64,000 nucleotides of DNA from positions 806,001 to 870,000 of the forward strand of contig JAOSJV010000001.1 in the NCBI GenBank assembly GCA_027493935.1, given 5' to 3'. Source of the DNA: Burkholderiales bacterium (GTDB lineage Bacteria > Pseudomonadota > Gammaproteobacteria > Burkholderiales > SG8-39). Position 1 is the stretch's first letter, and each line of letters opens with the position of its first letter. Both the position numbers and the translations under genes were made by a program. Positions 37,623 through 48,939 of the stretch are shown here, piece by piece. The notes under the pieces are model-generated. The model ran no database searches, had not been told where the DNA came from, and worked only from the letters and a program-made list of their open reading frames with translations.

Positions 37623-38360
37623 GTGGACCGACTGATCTACGTGGCGATGAGCGGTGCAAGAGCGACGCTCGATCGCATGACCACGACCACGTCGAACCTC
37701 GCCAACGCCGCCACACCGGGCTTTCGCGCCCAGCTCACCGCGTTCCGCGCGGCGCCGCTCGCGAACGAGCGGCTGCGCGTCTTCGCCACCGAATCGACGA
37801 ACGGCTACGACTTCAGCGAGGGGTCGATCCAACGCACCGGGCGCAACCTCGACGTCGCGATCCAGGGTCGCGGCTGGCTCGCGGTGCAGACGCCCGATGG
37901 CACCGAGGCGTACACGCGGGCCGGCAACCTGCAGCTCTCCGAGAGCGGCCTGCTCACCACCGGCTCCGGCTTGCCGGTGCTCGGCGACGGCGGCCAGGTC
38001 ACCGTGCCGCCGGACAGCCAGGTGATGATCGGTGCGGACGGCACGATCTCGGCGATGCCGAACAAGCCCGGCGACACCGGCGTCGCCGCGGTCGGCCGCC
38101 TGAAGCTCGTCAACCCGCCCGAGGAGGAGCTGCGGCGTGGCGACGATGGGCTCTTCCGTCTCGCGAGCGGCGCCGAGGCGCCGGCCGATCCGGCGGTTCG
38201 CGTCGTGAGCGGCGGCCTCGAATCGAGCAACGTCAATTCGGCCGAGGCGCTGGTCGGCATGATCGCGCTCGCCCGCCAATTCGACCTGCAGATGAGAATG
38301 CTGCAGATGGCCGAGCAGAACGAGCGCCAGGCGGCGCAACTGCTGGGAACCAGTCCTTGA
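37623..38360 (+). CDS. flgF: Flagellar distal rod protein FlgF
   Basis: 245 residues from GTG 37623 ([20 protein letters not shown]). The rod motif is [20 protein letters not shown]. The central block is [20 protein letters not shown], and the C-terminus [20 protein letters not shown]. Intact. It lies 20 bp after flgE and 9 bp before flgG. Confidence 0.94.
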   Translation: MDRLIYVAMSGARATLDRMTTTTSNLANAATPGFRAQLTAFRAAPLANERLRVFATESTNGYDFSEGSIQRTGRNLDVAIQGRGWLAVQTPDGTEAYTRAGNLQLSESGLLTTGSGLPVLGDGGQVTVPPDSQVMIGADGTISAMPNKPGDTGVAAVGRLKLVNPPEEELRRGDDGLFRLASGAEAPADPAVRVVSGGLESSNVNSAEALVGMIALARQFDLQMRMLQMAEQNERQAAQLLGTSP

Positions 38361-38369
38361 GGAGTACAC

Positions 38370-39151
38370 ATGATCCGCTCGCTCTGGATCGCCAAGACCG
38401 GACTCGACGCGCAGCAGACGCAGATCGACGTCATCGCCAACAACCTCGCCAACGTCGGCACGAACGGCTTCAGCGCTCGCGCGCGGTATTCGAGGACCTC
38501 GTCTACCAGACGCTGCGCCAGCCGGGCGCGCAGTCCACCCAGCAGACGCAGCTGCCCTCGGGACTGCAGATCGGCACCGGCGTGCGCGTGGTCGGCACGA
38601 GCCGTGTGCACACGCAGGGCAATCTGCAGCAGACCGGCAACGCGCTCGACGTCGCGATCCAGGGCCAGGGTTTCTTCCAGGTCCAGCTCCCGGACGGCAC
38701 CACCGCGTACACACGCGACGGTGCGTTCCAGGTCGACAGCCAGGGCCAGCTCGTCACCGCGAGCGGGTTCGGCGTGATGCCGAACATCACGATCCCGCCC
38801 AACACGATCAAGGTGAGCATCGCCCAGGACGGCACGGTGAGCGTGACGCAGGCGGGCTCGGCCAGCTCGACCCAGGTCGGTCAGCTGCAGCTCGCGAACT
38901 TCGTCAACCCGACCGGCCTCACGAGCTTCGGCCAGAACCTGTACGTCGAGAGCGCCGCTTCCGGCACGCCGCAGACCGGCAACCCGGGACAGAACGGGCT
39001 GGGGCTGCTCAATCAAGGCTTCGTCGAGACTTCGAACGTGAACGTCGCCGAGGAGCTGGTGAACATGATCCAGACGCAGCGCGCGTTCGAAATCAACTCG
39101 AAGGCGATCCAGGTCTCCGACCAGATGCTGCAGCGGCTTGCGCAGCTGTGA
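38370..39151 (+). CDS. flgG: Flagellar distal rod protein FlgG (one frameshift)
   Basis: Starts [20 protein letters not shown] with the rod motif [16 protein letters not shown] missing C near 38478 breaks the frame before [18 protein letters not shown]. The rest is typical ([21 protein letters not shown]-terminal [20 protein letters not shown]). Corrected length 261 residues, exactly the family norm, which argues for a sequence error. It overlaps flgH by 4 bp. Confidence 0.94.
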
Positions 39152-39834
39152 CCTCGGAGCCCCGCATCCGCCGCCTGGCCTGGGCGATCGCTGGCACCGC
39201 GTGCCTCGCGGCGGCCGGTTGCGTCACGCAGCCGGTCGAGGTGCGCGAGCCGACCACCATGCGGGCGGCGCCGCCGGCGCCGCCCGCTCCGCGCAACGGC
39301 GCGATCTACCAGGGCGAGCGCCACTACGCGCCGCTCTTCGAGGACCGGCGCGCGCGCCGCGTCGGCGACACGCTGACGATCGCGCTCAACGAGAAGACCA
39401 ACGCGAGCCGCTCCTCGCAGTCGAAGGCTTCGCGCGAGGGCGATGTCGGGTTCAGCGTCCCCACGGTCTCGAAGCTCCCGCTGAAGTTCCTCCAGGGCAC
39501 GGAGATCGCCGCGAGCTCGTCGAACACCTTCGAGGGCAAGGGCGACGCGGCGAGTTCCAACCTGTTCACCGGCACGATCACGGTCACGGTGGTCGAGGTG
39601 CTGCCCAACGGCAACCTGCTCGTTTCCGGCGAGAAGCAGATCGGCATCAACCAAAGCTCGGAGTTCCTGCGCTTCTCCGGCGTCGTGAACCCGGTCACCA
39701 TCCAGGCCGCGAACACCGTCTCGTCGACCCAGGTGGCCGACGCGCGCATGGAGTACCGCGGCTCGGGCTACATCGACGAGGCGCAGACGATGGGCTGGCT
39801 CGCGCGCTTCTTCCTCACCGTGCTGCCGTTCTAG
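39148..39834 (+). CDS. flgH: Flagellar L-ring lipoprotein FlgH
   Basis: 228 residues from GTG 39148, overlapping the flgG stop. The signal peptide ends in the lipobox LAAAGC, so Cys25 is lipidated. The mature protein has [40 protein letters not shown] and [18 protein letters not shown]. It builds the outer-membrane L ring. Confidence 0.95.
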   Translation: MTSEPRIRRLAWAIAGTACLAAAGCVTQPVEVREPTTMRAAPPAPPAPRNGAIYQGERHYAPLFEDRRARRVGDTLTIALNEKTNASRSSQSKASREGDVGFSVPTVSKLPLKFLQGTEIAASSSNTFEGKGDAASSNLFTGTITVTVVEVLPNGNLLVSGEKQIGINQSSEFLRFSGVVNPVTIQAANTVSSTQVADARMEYRGSGYIDEAQTMGWLARFFLTVLPF

Positions 39835-39850
39835 CACCCGTCTCATAGAG

Positions 39851-40993
39851 ATGCCGTCGCCGTCGCGAAGCATGACCGGATTCCGAGCACGCCTCAAGGC
39901 GGCGCTCGGTGCGCTCACCGTCGGATTCGCGCTCGCCGCCGCGGGTCCGGCACACGCGCAGCGGATCAAGGATCTGGCGAGCGTGCAGGGCGTGCGGTCG
40001 AACCAGCTGATCGGCTACGGCCTGGTGGTCGGCCTGGACGGCAGCGGCGACCAGACCACGCAGACCCCGTTCACCGTGCAGAGCATCACCGCGATGCTGT
40101 CGCAGCTCGGGGTGAACCTGCCGCCCGGCACCAACCTGCAACTGCGCAACGTGGCCGCGGTGATGGCGACCGCGGTGCTGCCGCCGTTCGCCAGGCCCGG
40201 CCAGCAGGTCGACGTCACGGTGAGCTCGCTCGGCAACGCCCGCAGCCTGCGCGGCGGCACGCTGCTCCTCACGCCGCTGCGCGGTGCCGACGGGCGCATC
40301 TACGGCATGGCGCAGGGCAACGTGGTCGTCGCAGGCGCGGGCGCCGCGGCCGGCGGCAGCGGGGTCAAGATCAACCAGCTCAATTCGGGGCGTATTCCGA
40401 GCGGGGCGACGGTCGAGCAGGAAGTGCCGACTCCGGTCGGGCAGGGCGAGTACGTCAATCTCGAGCTCCACGGCACCGACTTCGCGACCGCGGGCTTGAT
40501 CGCCGAGGCGATCAACCGGCGTGCACCCGGCGCGGCCGCGGCGCTCGACGGCCGCGTGGTCCAGGTCCGCGCGCCGCGCGATTCGAACGAGCGCGTCGCC
40601 TTCCTGGCGATGGTGAACGAGCTCGCGGTCGACGCGCCGGCGCCCGCTGCGAAAGTGATCATCAACGCGCGCACCGGCTCGGTGGTGATGAACCGGGCGG
40701 TGATGCTCGAGGAGGCCGCAGTCGCGCACGGCAGCCTGTCCGTGGCAATCTCGAGCGACCCGGTCGTCAGCCAGCCCAATCCCTTCGGCTCGGGGCAGAC
40801 GGTGGTGACCGAGCGTACCCGCGTCCAGATCCAGCAGGAAGGCGGCCAGCTCGTGCACGTGCCGGCGAGTGCCAAGCTCGTCGACGTGGTGAGCGCGCTG
40901 AATGCGATGGGCGCGACGCCCACCGATCTCCTGGCGATCCTGCAGGCGCTCAAGGCGGCCGGGTCGCTCAAGGCCGAGCTCGAGATCATCTGA
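39851..40993 (+). CDS. flgI: Flagellar P-ring protein FlgI
   Basis: 380 residues, intact. The signal peptide ends GPAHAQ, after which the mature start is [20 protein letters not shown]. Further motifs are [20 protein letters not shown] and [20 protein letters not shown]. The C-terminal block is [20 protein letters not shown]. It forms the periplasmic P ring with FlgA's help. Confidence 0.96.
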   Translation: MPSPSRSMTGFRARLKAALGALTVGFALAAAGPAHAQRIKDLASVQGVRSNQLIGYGLVVGLDGSGDQTTQTPFTVQSITAMLSQLGVNLPPGTNLQLRNVAAVMATAVLPPFARPGQQVDVTVSSLGNARSLRGGTLLLTPLRGADGRIYGMAQGNVVVAGAGAAAGGSGVKINQLNSGRIPSGATVEQEVPTPVGQGEYVNLELHGTDFATAGLIAEAINRRAPGAAAALDGRVVQVRAPRDSNERVAFLAMVNELAVDAPAPAAKVIINARTGSVVMNRAVMLEEAAVAHGSLSVAISSDPVVSQPNPFGSGQTVVTERTRVQIQQEGGQLVHVPASAKLVDVVSALNAMGATPTDLLAILQALKAAGSLKAELEII

Positions 40994-41010
40994 GGAATCC
41001 GCGGACCGCG

Positions 41011-41875
41011 ATGCGCGCGATCAACCCGCCGCCGGAGCGCTACTCGCTCGAAGTGAACGGGCTCGCCGACCTGCGCCGCGAGGCGCGCGCCGACACGCCG
41101 GAGGCGCGGCGCCGGATCGCGCTGCAGTTCGAGGCGCTCGTCATCCAGATGATGATGAAGAGCATGCGCGAAGCGCTGCCGCACTCGGATCTGTTCTCGA
41201 ACGACGCCGTGCGGCTCACGCAGGGCCTCGCTGACGCCGAGCTCGCGCAGCAATCCGCCGGACGCGGCTTCGGATTCGCCGACTTGATCACGCAGCAGCT
41301 CGGGGCGCGCCGCGGCGGCAATCGCGCCGGCCGCGCGGGTGGCGCCGAAGCCGCCGCGAGCGGCCGCTGCCGCGCCGGCGCCGGCACCCGTCGCGCGTGG
41401 TCCGGCCGCGCCGCACGTCGAGGCGTTCGTCGCGCGGCACCAGGCGGCCGCCGAATCGGCGAGTCACATCACCGGGATCCCCGCCGGGTACATCCTCGGG
41501 CAGGCCGCCCTCGAGTCCGGGTGGGGTCGCCGCGAGATCCGCGCGCAGGGCGGGGCGCCGAGCTACAACCTGTTCGGCATCAAGGCCAGCGCGTTGTGGC
41601 AGGGCAAGACGGTCGACACGACGACGACCGAGTACGTCGGCGGGCGCGCGCAGCAGCGCACCGAACGCTTCCGCGCCTACGGATCCTATGCCGAGGCGTT
41701 CGAGGACTACGCACGCCTGTTGCGGGCGAGCCCGCGCTACGCCGCCGCGCTCAAGGCCGGCCACAGCGTCGAGGCTTTCGCCCGCGAGATGGGGCGCTCG
41801 GGCTACGCCACCGACCCGCGCTACGGGACCAAGCTCGCGCAGGTGATCCACACCGCGATCCAGGCAATCGCCTAG
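41011..41875 (+). CDS. flgJ: Rod-cap muramidase FlgJ (one frameshift)
   Basis: The N-terminal rod-binding domain reads RRRIALQFEALVIQMMMKSM and SAGRGFGFADLITQQL. A frameshift near 41340 lies in the Ala/Pro linker. The C-terminal GH73 glucosaminidase domain contains AGYILGQAALESGWGRREI (catalytic Glu), SYNLFGIKAS and the closing YGTKLAQVIHTAI. Corrected length ~287 residues. It locally opens peptidoglycan for the growing rod. Confidence 0.93.
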
Positions 41876-41886
41876 GGGGGGTGCGG

Positions 41887-41914
41887 CTCAAGTTCCCGGC
41901 GCCGCGACCGATAT
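41887..41914 (+). promoter_or_regulatory. FliA (sigma-28) promoter candidate for flgKL
   Basis: CTCAAG (41887-41892), 14-nt spacer, ACCGATAT (41907-41914), 22 bp before the flgK start. Same architecture as upstream of motA and flgM. It would let the late hook-filament junction genes be made with class III genes. Confidence 0.65.
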
Positions 41915-41935
41915 CGACCTGAGGCGGCTTGAAAG

Positions 41936-43850
41936 ATGGCAAACGGCATCATCGGCACGGGGTTGTCGGGCCTGCGCGCGGCGCAGGCGGGGCTCGCCAC
42001 GGCGAGCCATAACATCGCGAACGCGGCGACGCCGGGGTTCAGCCGGCAGCAGGCCGTCCAGGGCACCGCGATCCCCCAGTTCACCGGCTCAGGGTACCTC
42101 GGTCGCGGCACCGAGACCATCACCGTGCGCCGGATCTTCAGCGACTTCCTCGCCGGGCAGGCGAACGCCGCGCAAGCCGGCGCCGCGCAGCTCGAGACCT
42201 ACTACCGCGAGATCACGCAGATCGACAACCTGCTCGCCGACCCCGCGGCCGGCCTGGCGCCCGCGCTCGACGACTTCTTCCGGGGCGTCGATGCGCTCGC
42301 CGCCGATCCGGCGCACGCGTCGGCCCGCCAGGCGGTGCTGTCCGCCGCGCAGGCGCTCGCCGGGCGCTTCCAGGGATTGCACGCGCGGCTCGACGCGGTA
42401 CGCGATGGCGTCAACCGGCAGATCGAATCGAACGTGGCCGAGATCAATGCGTATGCGCAGAAGATCGCCGGCCTGAACCAGCGCATCGCGCTCGCCATCG
42501 AGTGCCGCCGGCGGCTTCGAACACCTGCCGAACGATCTTCTCGACCAACGCGATCTGCTGGTGGCCGAGCTGAACGAGCTGGTCGGCACGTCCGTCGCGA
42601 AGCAGTCCGACGGCAGCTACAACGTGTTCATCGGCAACGGGCAGGCGCTCGTGGTCGGCACCGACGCGTATGCGCTCACCGCGCTGCAGAGCCCGGATGA
42701 TCCGAACCAGGTTGCCGTCGGTCTCGTCGCGGGCGCCGCCACCGTGCTCCTGCCGGGCCAGATCCTGCGCGGCGGCGCGCTTGGCGGCCTGCTCGAGTTT
42801 CGCACCGGTGCGCTCGACCTCGCCCAGAACAGCCTGGGCCGCTTGGCGATCGGGCTCGCCGCCGCGGTGAACGCGCAGCACCGGCTCGGCCAGGACCGCA
42901 ACGGGCAGCTCGGCGGCGATCTGTTCGCCGCCGGCACCGCCCAGGCGATCGCCTCCAGCGCCAACACCGGGACCGCGGTGCTCGACGCGTCGATCGTCGA
43001 CTACCGCCAGCTCACGACGAGCGACTACCGCCTCCAGTACGACGGCGCGAACTACACGCTGACGCGGCTCGTCGACGGCGGCGTGCAGACGTTCGCCGCT
43101 CTGCCACAGACCACGGACGGGTTCACGCTTTCGCTTGCGAGCGGCGCGCCGGCGGCCGGCGACGCGTTCCTGATCCAGCCGACACGCATCGGCGCGCGCG
43201 ACTTCGGCGTGCTCGTCACCGACACGGCGCGGGTGGCCGCGGCGGGACCGGTGCGCGCGAACACCGCGCTCGCCAACACCGGCGCAGCCGCGATCGGTGC
43301 GCCGAGCGCCGACCCGCCGGCGCCGGCGCCTGCACTGCAGCATACTGTGCGCTTGTCGTTCTCCGACCCGGGCACTTTCGACGTCTTCGACGTGACCGCC
43401 GGCGTGTCGTTGGCGGTGGGCGTCGCCTATACGTCCGGCGCGCCGATCGCGTACAACGGCTGGACCACGACCATCACTGGCACTGCCGCGGCCGGCGATC
43501 AGTTCACCGTGGAGGCCAACGTCGGCGGGATCGGCGACAACCGCAACGCGCTCGCGCTCGGCTTGCTGCAGAGCACGGCGCTGCTGGCGAGCGGCACCGA
43601 GACTTTCGTCGGCGCTTACGCGACCGCAGTGAGCGACATCGGCAATCGCACGCGCGCGGCCGAGATCGCGCAGTCGGCGCAGGCTACCATGCTCGCCGAC
43701 ATCGAGCGCCAGCGCGAATCGATCTCCGGCGTGAACCTCGACGAGGAGGCCGCCGCGCTGGTGCGCTACCAGCAGGCCTACCAGGCCGCCGGCAAGACGA
43801 TCGCCGTCGCCCAGGCGATGTTCGACACCGTGCTCGACATCCTGCGCTGA
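41936..43850 (+). CDS. flgK: Hook-filament junction protein FlgK (one frameshift)
   Basis: Starts MANGIIGTGLSGLRAAQAGL with the motif [18 protein letters not shown]. An extra base near 42505 breaks the frame, and the corrected text continues GGFEHLPNDLLDQRDLLVAE. The C-terminus is SGVNLDEEAAALVRYQQAYQ. About 637 residues after correction. FlgK is the first hook-associated protein and needs FlgN for export. Confidence 0.94.
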
Positions 43851-43873
43851 GCGTGCACCGGAAGGGACCGCAC

Positions 43874-45082
43874 ATGCGAATCAGCACCAGCATGCTCTTC
43901 GACGCCGGCGTGGGCGCGATCAACCGCAACCAAGCCGACCTCGCCCGTACGCAGCAGCAGCTCGCGACCGGGCGGCGCATCGCGACGCCGGCCGACGACC
44001 CGGTCGCCTCCGCCGAGGCGCTGAACGTATCCTCGGCGAAATCGCGCTACGAGCGTCTGGCGGAGAATCAGGGACACGCGCGCGACGCGCTCGCACGGAC
44101 CGAGTCGGTGCTCGGCGAGCTCGGCCGCGTGCTCGCTGACGTGCGCGAGCGTCTGATCGCCGCCGGCAACGGCGCGCTCGCCGACCGCGATCGCGCGACG
44201 ATCGCGCTCGAGCTCGAGCATCGGCTCACCGAGCTGGTCGGGCTCGCCAACAGCGCCGACGGCCGCGGACACCACCTGTTCGCAGGCTTCCGCACCGGCA
44301 CGCAGCCGTTCGTCACGACCGCCGGCGGCGTTGTCTACAACGGCGACCAGGGTGAGCGTCTGCTCCAGGTTACACCCGAGCGGCAGATGCCGGTGAGCGT
44401 GAGCGGCGACGCGGTCTTTCTCCGAATCCCGACCGGCAACGGCGTGTACGGCGTGAGCGCCGCCCCGGCCAACGGCGGAACCGCGATCGCCTACGCGCCG
44501 GCGTCCGCCGGCGCACCATCGCTCGCGGCCGCCTTCCGGATCGACTTCGTCGCTGCCGGCCCCGGCGTCGCGTTCGAGATCCGGGACGCGGCGACGAGCG
44601 CGCTCCTCGTCCCGGCGACGCCATACACGCCCGGCACCGCGCTGAGCTACGCCGGTGCGCAGGTCGAATTCACCGGTACACCCGTTGCCGGTGATTCGTT
44701 CACCGTCGCCCCGAGCACCGCGCGCAGCGTCTTCGACACTCTCCAGGGCCTGGTCGGCGCGCTGCGCGTGCCGATCGCGGGCGACGACGCGGCCCAGGCA
44801 CGGCTCTTCACGCAGCTTGGCGCCGGGCTGGCGGACATCGATCAGGCAAGCGAGGTCGCGCTCGCCGCACGCACCGCGATGGGGGTGCGCCTCGCCGAGG
44901 TCGAATCGCTCGCGATCGGAAACGAGGACGCGCGCACGCAGTTCTCCGCCCGCGTCTCCGAGCTGCAGGACACTGACTACGCGGCGGCGATCTCCGACCT
45001 TGCCAAGCGCGAGATGGTGCTCGAGGCGGCGCAACGCTCGTTCACGCGGGTGACGCGTCTGACGTTGTTCGATTTCCTCTGA
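43874..45082 (+). CDS. flgL: Hook-filament junction protein FlgL
   Basis: 402 residues from ATG 43874 (MRISTSMLFDAGVGAINRNQ). The flagellin-like N-terminal helix is ARTQQQLATGRRIATPADDP, and the C-terminal helix DTDYAAAISDLAKREMVLEA. Forms the layer between FlgK and the filament. Intact, 23 bp after flgK. Confidence 0.94.
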   Translation: MRISTSMLFDAGVGAINRNQADLARTQQQLATGRRIATPADDPVASAEALNVSSAKSRYERLAENQGHARDALARTESVLGELGRVLADVRERLIAAGNGALADRDRATIALELEHRLTELVGLANSADGRGHHLFAGFRTGTQPFVTTAGGVVYNGDQGERLLQVTPERQMPVSVSGDAVFLRIPTGNGVYGVSAAPANGGTAIAYAPASAGAPSLAAAFRIDFVAAGPGVAFEIRDAATSALLVPATPYTPGTALSYAGAQVEFTGTPVAGDSFTVAPSTARSVFDTLQGLVGALRVPIAGDDAAQARLFTQLGAGLADIDQASEVALAARTAMGVRLAEVESLAIGNEDARTQFSARVSELQDTDYAAAISDLAKREMVLEAAQRSFTRVTRLTLFDFL

Positions 45083-45126
45083 GCTGCGGCGGCTCCGGAG
45101 CCCAGGCCCTCGGCGCGCGAGATCGC

Positions 45127-46899
45127 ATGACGGCGACCGATCAACTGCAGACCCGGAGGTCGGCTAGCGCGGCGGCGCGGGCTTCCGCGCTGGCGCGCGA
45201 GACCCTGCGCCAGCTCGTCCGCCACGGTCTGCCGCCGACTCCCCAGAATTACGCCGACGTCTACGCCCGCATTGCCGGTATCGACGCCGCAACCGCCCTC
45301 GACGGCGCGAAGGGCGTGCTCGAGTCGCTCGGGCGGGAGCTCGCCGCAGACGCTACCGGGCTGCGCACCGACGCCGCCGCGCTCGAGCACGCGCTCGGCG
45401 AGGGCGACCTCGATAAGGTGAGAGAGCTACTTGCGAAGAGCTTGCGCCGCGGCGCGTTGTACGCGGCGCTCGACTGGCCGGCGCTGATCCGCGAGCTCCT
45501 GCGCACCTGGGAAGCGCGCGTGGAAGGCTGGACCGCGGCACGCAAGCGCGAGAGCCTCGAGCACGTGCTCCAGGCCTCCGCTCTGGACCCGCAGTCGCTG
45601 CACAAGCGCCTGCGCGCGCTCGTCCGCGCATGGGCCGAGGCTCCGCAAGACGCGGCACCCGAGACCGGGGCCGTGGTCTGCGACCATACGCCGCATGCCC
45701 CGGCCCCTGCCGGGCTGCACGACCTGCTCGCTGCGGTGATCGAGCAGTCGGTCCCGGCCGAGGCGCTGGATCCGCGGCTGCCGGAGAAGACGCGCGAGCT
45801 CGCGCAGGCGATCCGCGACGGATCCGCCGGCGCGGACCTCGACGAGGTCGCCGCGCGTGTCCGCACGCTGTTCGGCCAAATCGACCGCGAGCAGCGCCGC
45901 TACCGCCGGCTGCTCGACGGGATGGTACGGCTGATGCGCGTGCTGATCGAGAACATCGGCGGACTGGCCGGAGACGATCGCTGGCTGACAGGGCAGCTGA
46001 AGACGCTGCGGGCGCTGATGGAACAGCCGCTCGATCCGCACGTGCTGAACGACGCCGAACGCCTGCTGCGCGATGTCGTCCTGCGTCAGGGCCCGCTCAG
46101 GCAGGGGCTCGACGACGCCCAGGGCGCCATGCGCGAGATGATCGCCGCCTTCATCAATCGCCTGGGTACGCTCTCGGACGCGACCGACCGTTATCAGGAG
46201 CAGATCGACGGCCACGCGCGCAGGATCGAGTCCGCGGCCAGCCCGGAAGAGCTGCCGGGGATCGTCGCTGCGCTCGCCGCCGACACGCGCGGGATGCAGG
46301 CCGATATCGTACGCTCGCGTGAGGCGCTTGCCGAAGCGCGCCAGCGCGCCGCGGCGAGCGAGGCGCGCATACGCGCGCTGGAGAACGAGCTCGCGATGGT
46401 GAGCGAGCTTGCGTGCGAGGATCACCTCACCGGCGCGCTCAATCGCCGCGGGCTCGATCGCGCCTTCGACACCGAGACCGCGCGCGCTGCCCGCAGCGGC
46501 GAGCCGCTCTGCGTGGCGCTGCTCGATCTCGATCGCTTCAAGCAGCTGAACGACCGCCACGGCCATCAGGCCGGGGACCGGGCGCTCGCGCACCTGGTCG
46601 GGGTCGTGCGCGACGCGTTGCGGCCGACCGACGTCGTCGCGCGCTACGGCGGCGAGGAGTTCGCGATTCTGCTTCCGGCGACCGAGCTCGCGGCCGCGAC
46701 GCAGGTGCTCGTGCGCCTGCAGCGCGAGTTGACGCGGCGCTTCTTCCTGCATGACCTAGAGCGCATCCTAATCACGTTCAGCGCCGGAGTGACGACGTTC
46801 CGCCCCGGCGAGACCTGCGAGGCCGCGCTTGCGCGCGCGGATCAGGGCGTGTACGAAGCCAAACGCACGGGCCGCAACCGCGTCGTCGCCGTGCCTTAG
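45127..46899 (+). CDS. GGDEF-domain diguanylate cyclase
   Basis: 590 residues, intact. A long helical N-terminal region (about residues 1-420, partly coiled coil: EALAEARQRAAASEARIRAL) precedes the GGDEF domain. That domain opens ACEDHLTGALNRRGLDRAFD and has the active-site GGEEF in VVARYGGEEFAILLP. An RxxD inhibitory site (RPTD) lies five residues before it, so product feedback is likely. No membrane segments. It makes c-di-GMP and, being next to flgL, probably tunes motility against the HD-GYP and PilZ proteins of this window. Confidence 0.92.
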   Translation: MTATDQLQTRRSASAAARASALARETLRQLVRHGLPPTPQNYADVYARIAGIDAATALDGAKGVLESLGRELAADATGLRTDAAALEHALGEGDLDKVRELLAKSLRRGALYAALDWPALIRELLRTWEARVEGWTAARKRESLEHVLQASALDPQSLHKRLRALVRAWAEAPQDAAPETGAVVCDHTPHAPAPAGLHDLLAAVIEQSVPAEALDPRLPEKTRELAQAIRDGSAGADLDEVAARVRTLFGQIDREQRRYRRLLDGMVRLMRVLIENIGGLAGDDRWLTGQLKTLRALMEQPLDPHVLNDAERLLRDVVLRQGPLRQGLDDAQGAMREMIAAFINRLGTLSDATDRYQEQIDGHARRIESAASPEELPGIVAALAADTRGMQADIVRSREALAEARQRAAASEARIRALENELAMVSELACEDHLTGALNRRGLDRAFDTETARAARSGEPLCVALLDLDRFKQLNDRHGHQAGDRALAHLVGVVRDALRPTDVVARYGGEEFAILLPATELAAATQVLVRLQRELTRRFFLHDLERILITFSAGVTTFRPGETCEAALARADQGVYEAKRTGRNRVVAVP

Positions 46900-46954
46900 G
46901 GCTGCGCCACGCGGTTGTTGCGGCGATCGAGGATTCGAGACGTTCCGGCGCGGC

Positions 46955-47586
46955 TCAGCCGACGAGCTGGTTCTTGATCGCGTAGTGCGTCAGCTCGGCA
47001 TTGTGCCGCAGCCTCAGCTTCTCGAGCACGCGCGCGCGGTAGACGCTGACGGTCTTCACCGACAGCGACAGGTCGCCGGCGATCTGCGAGAGCGATTTTC
47101 CGGAGCCGATCAGCACCAGCGTCTGGAACTCGCGGTCCGAGAGCGTGTCGTGCGGCGGCCGCTCGTGCGCCGCGTCGAGGCTCTCGGCGAGCGACTCGGC
47201 GAGCTCCGGGGTGATGTACTTCTTGCCGCTGGCCACCTGCCGGATCGCGCCGAGCAGCTGGTCCGGCGGGCTCTGCTGGTGAGGTACCCGGACGCGCCGG
47301 CCTTCAGCGCGCGTACCGCGTACTGGTCCTCCGGGTACATCGAGAGCATCAGCACCCGCAGCTTGGGCCGATCGCGCTTGAGCTGCTTCAGGGTCTCGAT
47401 GCCGGTCTTGCCCGGCATCGAGATGTCGAGCAGCACGACGTTGCAGTCGAGCTCGCGCAGCTGCCGGATGGCGTCGGCTCCGTTGTCGGCCTCGCCGACG
47501 CACCTGATGTCCGACTCCTGCGCCAGGAACTGCCGCAGTCCGGCGCGGACGATCGCATGATCGTCCGCGATGAATACCTTGATCAT
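46955..47586 (-). CDS. LuxR/NarL-type response regulator (one frameshift)
   Basis: The receiver domain starts MIKVFIADDHAIVRAGLRQF, with phospho-Asp in VVLLDISMPGKTG. A frameshift near 47275 breaks it at GYLT. The frame after it has SPPDQLLGAIRQVASGKKYI and the LuxR helix-turn-helix LSDREFQTLVLIGSGKSLSQ with LSLSVKTVSVYRARVLEKL. Corrected length ~210 residues. It may be driven by the HisKA_3 kinase at 20382-21512; that pairing is inference. Confidence 0.9.
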
Positions 47587-47896
47587 GGCCGCGATGACGC
47601 TTCGTTATTATTGGGACACGCCGCCGCCGTCACGCAAGCGCGGGCTTCCCTTCCCTCGGCCCGCCGGCTGCAGCAAGTGCGGCTCGCCTATCGCGGACCG
47701 AACGGATTCTAGCGGCTCCTGGCCGCGAAGTGGCGGGTCGTCGCACACAGTGCCGGGCATTTTTGTCATCGGCCGTGCAGTCGCGGCCGCCCGCGGGCGC
47801 ACGCCGCAGCCGCGCCGGCGGGATGCCGAAGGACGCCGCGCGAGCGAGAACGTTGATGGAAGCGGTGCCCGCCGCCGGGGGCGCGGTCACTCACGG
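47587..47896. other. Intergenic region between the response regulator and fliR
   Basis: About 310 bp, GC-rich with an AT-richer patch (TTATTATTGGG near 47604-47614) just upstream of the minus-strand regulator, which probably holds its promoter. No ORF is supported. Confidence 0.4.
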
Positions 47897-48661
47897 TCAG
47901 GGCACGACGAGGCTCACGCCGGCGAGGAGGTAGCGCTCCATCGCCGCGGTGATGCTCGGTAGCGAGAGCGTCAGGGCGGCGAAACCGACCAGCAGCGCGG
48001 CGGGAAAGCCGACCGAGAACAGGTTGAGCTGCGGCGCCGACCGGGTGAGCACGCCAAGCGCGAGGTTGGTCACGAGCATCGCGGCGAGCACCGGCAAGGC
48101 GAGGTGCAGGCCGATCGTGAACAGGGTCGCGCCGAGCGCGGCAATCCGGCTCGCTTCGCCGATGGCGAGCCCGCCGGTAGCAACCGGGAACGCGGCGAAG
48201 CTCCGCACCAGCGCATCGACCAGCAGCAGGTGGCCGTCGATAGCGAGGAACACGAGCGTCGCGAAGAACCCCAGGAAGCTCCCCATGACCGGCGACTGCG
48301 CGCCGTTCTGCGGATCGAAGAGGGTCGCCAGCCCGAGGCCCATCTGCAGGCCGATGGTCGAGCCGGCGAGCTCGACGGCCGCGAGCACCAGGCGCATCGC
48401 GAACCCGATCGCGACGCCGATCGCGACCTGCTCGGCGAGCAGCAGCAGGCCTGCCACCGAGGCGAGCGGGATCGGCGGCGGCGCCGGAAGCGTGGGCACC
48501 ACCAGCACCGTGAGGACCGCCGCGAAGCCGACGCGCACCCGCCGCGGCACCGCGGGATTGGCGAGCACGGGTGCGCTCGAGCAGAGCGCCAGGATGCGCG
48601 CGAGCGGCCAGAACACGCCGGCGAGCCACGCGTCGAGCGCCGCTGACGAGAAGCTCAGCAT
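47897..48661 (-). CDS. fliR: Flagellar export gate protein FliR
   Basis: 254 residues from ATG 48661 (MLSFSSAALDAWLAGVFWPL), chosen over a longer frame at 48739 that overlaps fliQ. Six to seven hydrophobic helices. Typical segments are IGFAMRLVLAAVELAGSTIG and GLQMGLGLATLFDPQ. Last gene of the fliK-R direction on the minus strand. Part of the FliPQR export pore. Confidence 0.94.
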   Translation of the reverse strand: MLSFSSAALDAWLAGVFWPLARILALCSSAPVLANPAVPRRVRVGFAAVLTVLVVPTLPAPPPIPLASVAGLLLLAEQVAIGVAIGFAMRLVLAAVELAGSTIGLQMGLGLATLFDPQNGAQSPVMGSFLGFFATLVFLAIDGHLLLVDALVRSFAAFPVATGGLAIGEASRIAALGATLFTIGLHLALPVLAAMLVTNLALGVLTRSAPQLNLFSVGFPAALLVGFAALTLSLPSITAAMERYLLAGVSLVVP

Positions 48662-48669
48662 CTGCGCCG

Positions 48670-48939
48670 CTACCCGATCAGCTGCGGAATATCGGCGAAC
48701 AGGCGCTGGACGTAGTCGACCAGGACGTCGGTCATCCACGGCCCGGCGATCAGCAGGGCGGCGAACACCGCGGCGAGCTTCGGGATGAACGAGAGCGTCA
48801 TCTCGTTGATCTGCGTGGCGGCCTGGAACACGCTCACCACCAGACCGGTGATCAGGGCGGCGAGCAGCAACGGCGCCGAGACCAGCATCATCGTCTCGAG
48901 GGCGCGTATGCCGAGCGCGAGGACGGTGGCCGAGCTCAC
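48670..48939 (-). CDS. fliQ: Flagellar export gate protein FliQ
   Basis: 89 residues, intact, GTG start. Two helices: [20 protein letters not shown] and [20 protein letters not shown], with [16 protein letters not shown]. Exactly the family length. Overlaps fliP by 4 bp. Confidence 0.95.
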   Translation of the reverse strand: MSSATVLALGIRALETMMLVSAPLLLAALITGLVVSVFQAATQINEMTLSFIPKLAAVFAALLIAGPWMTDVLVDYVQRLFADIPQLIG

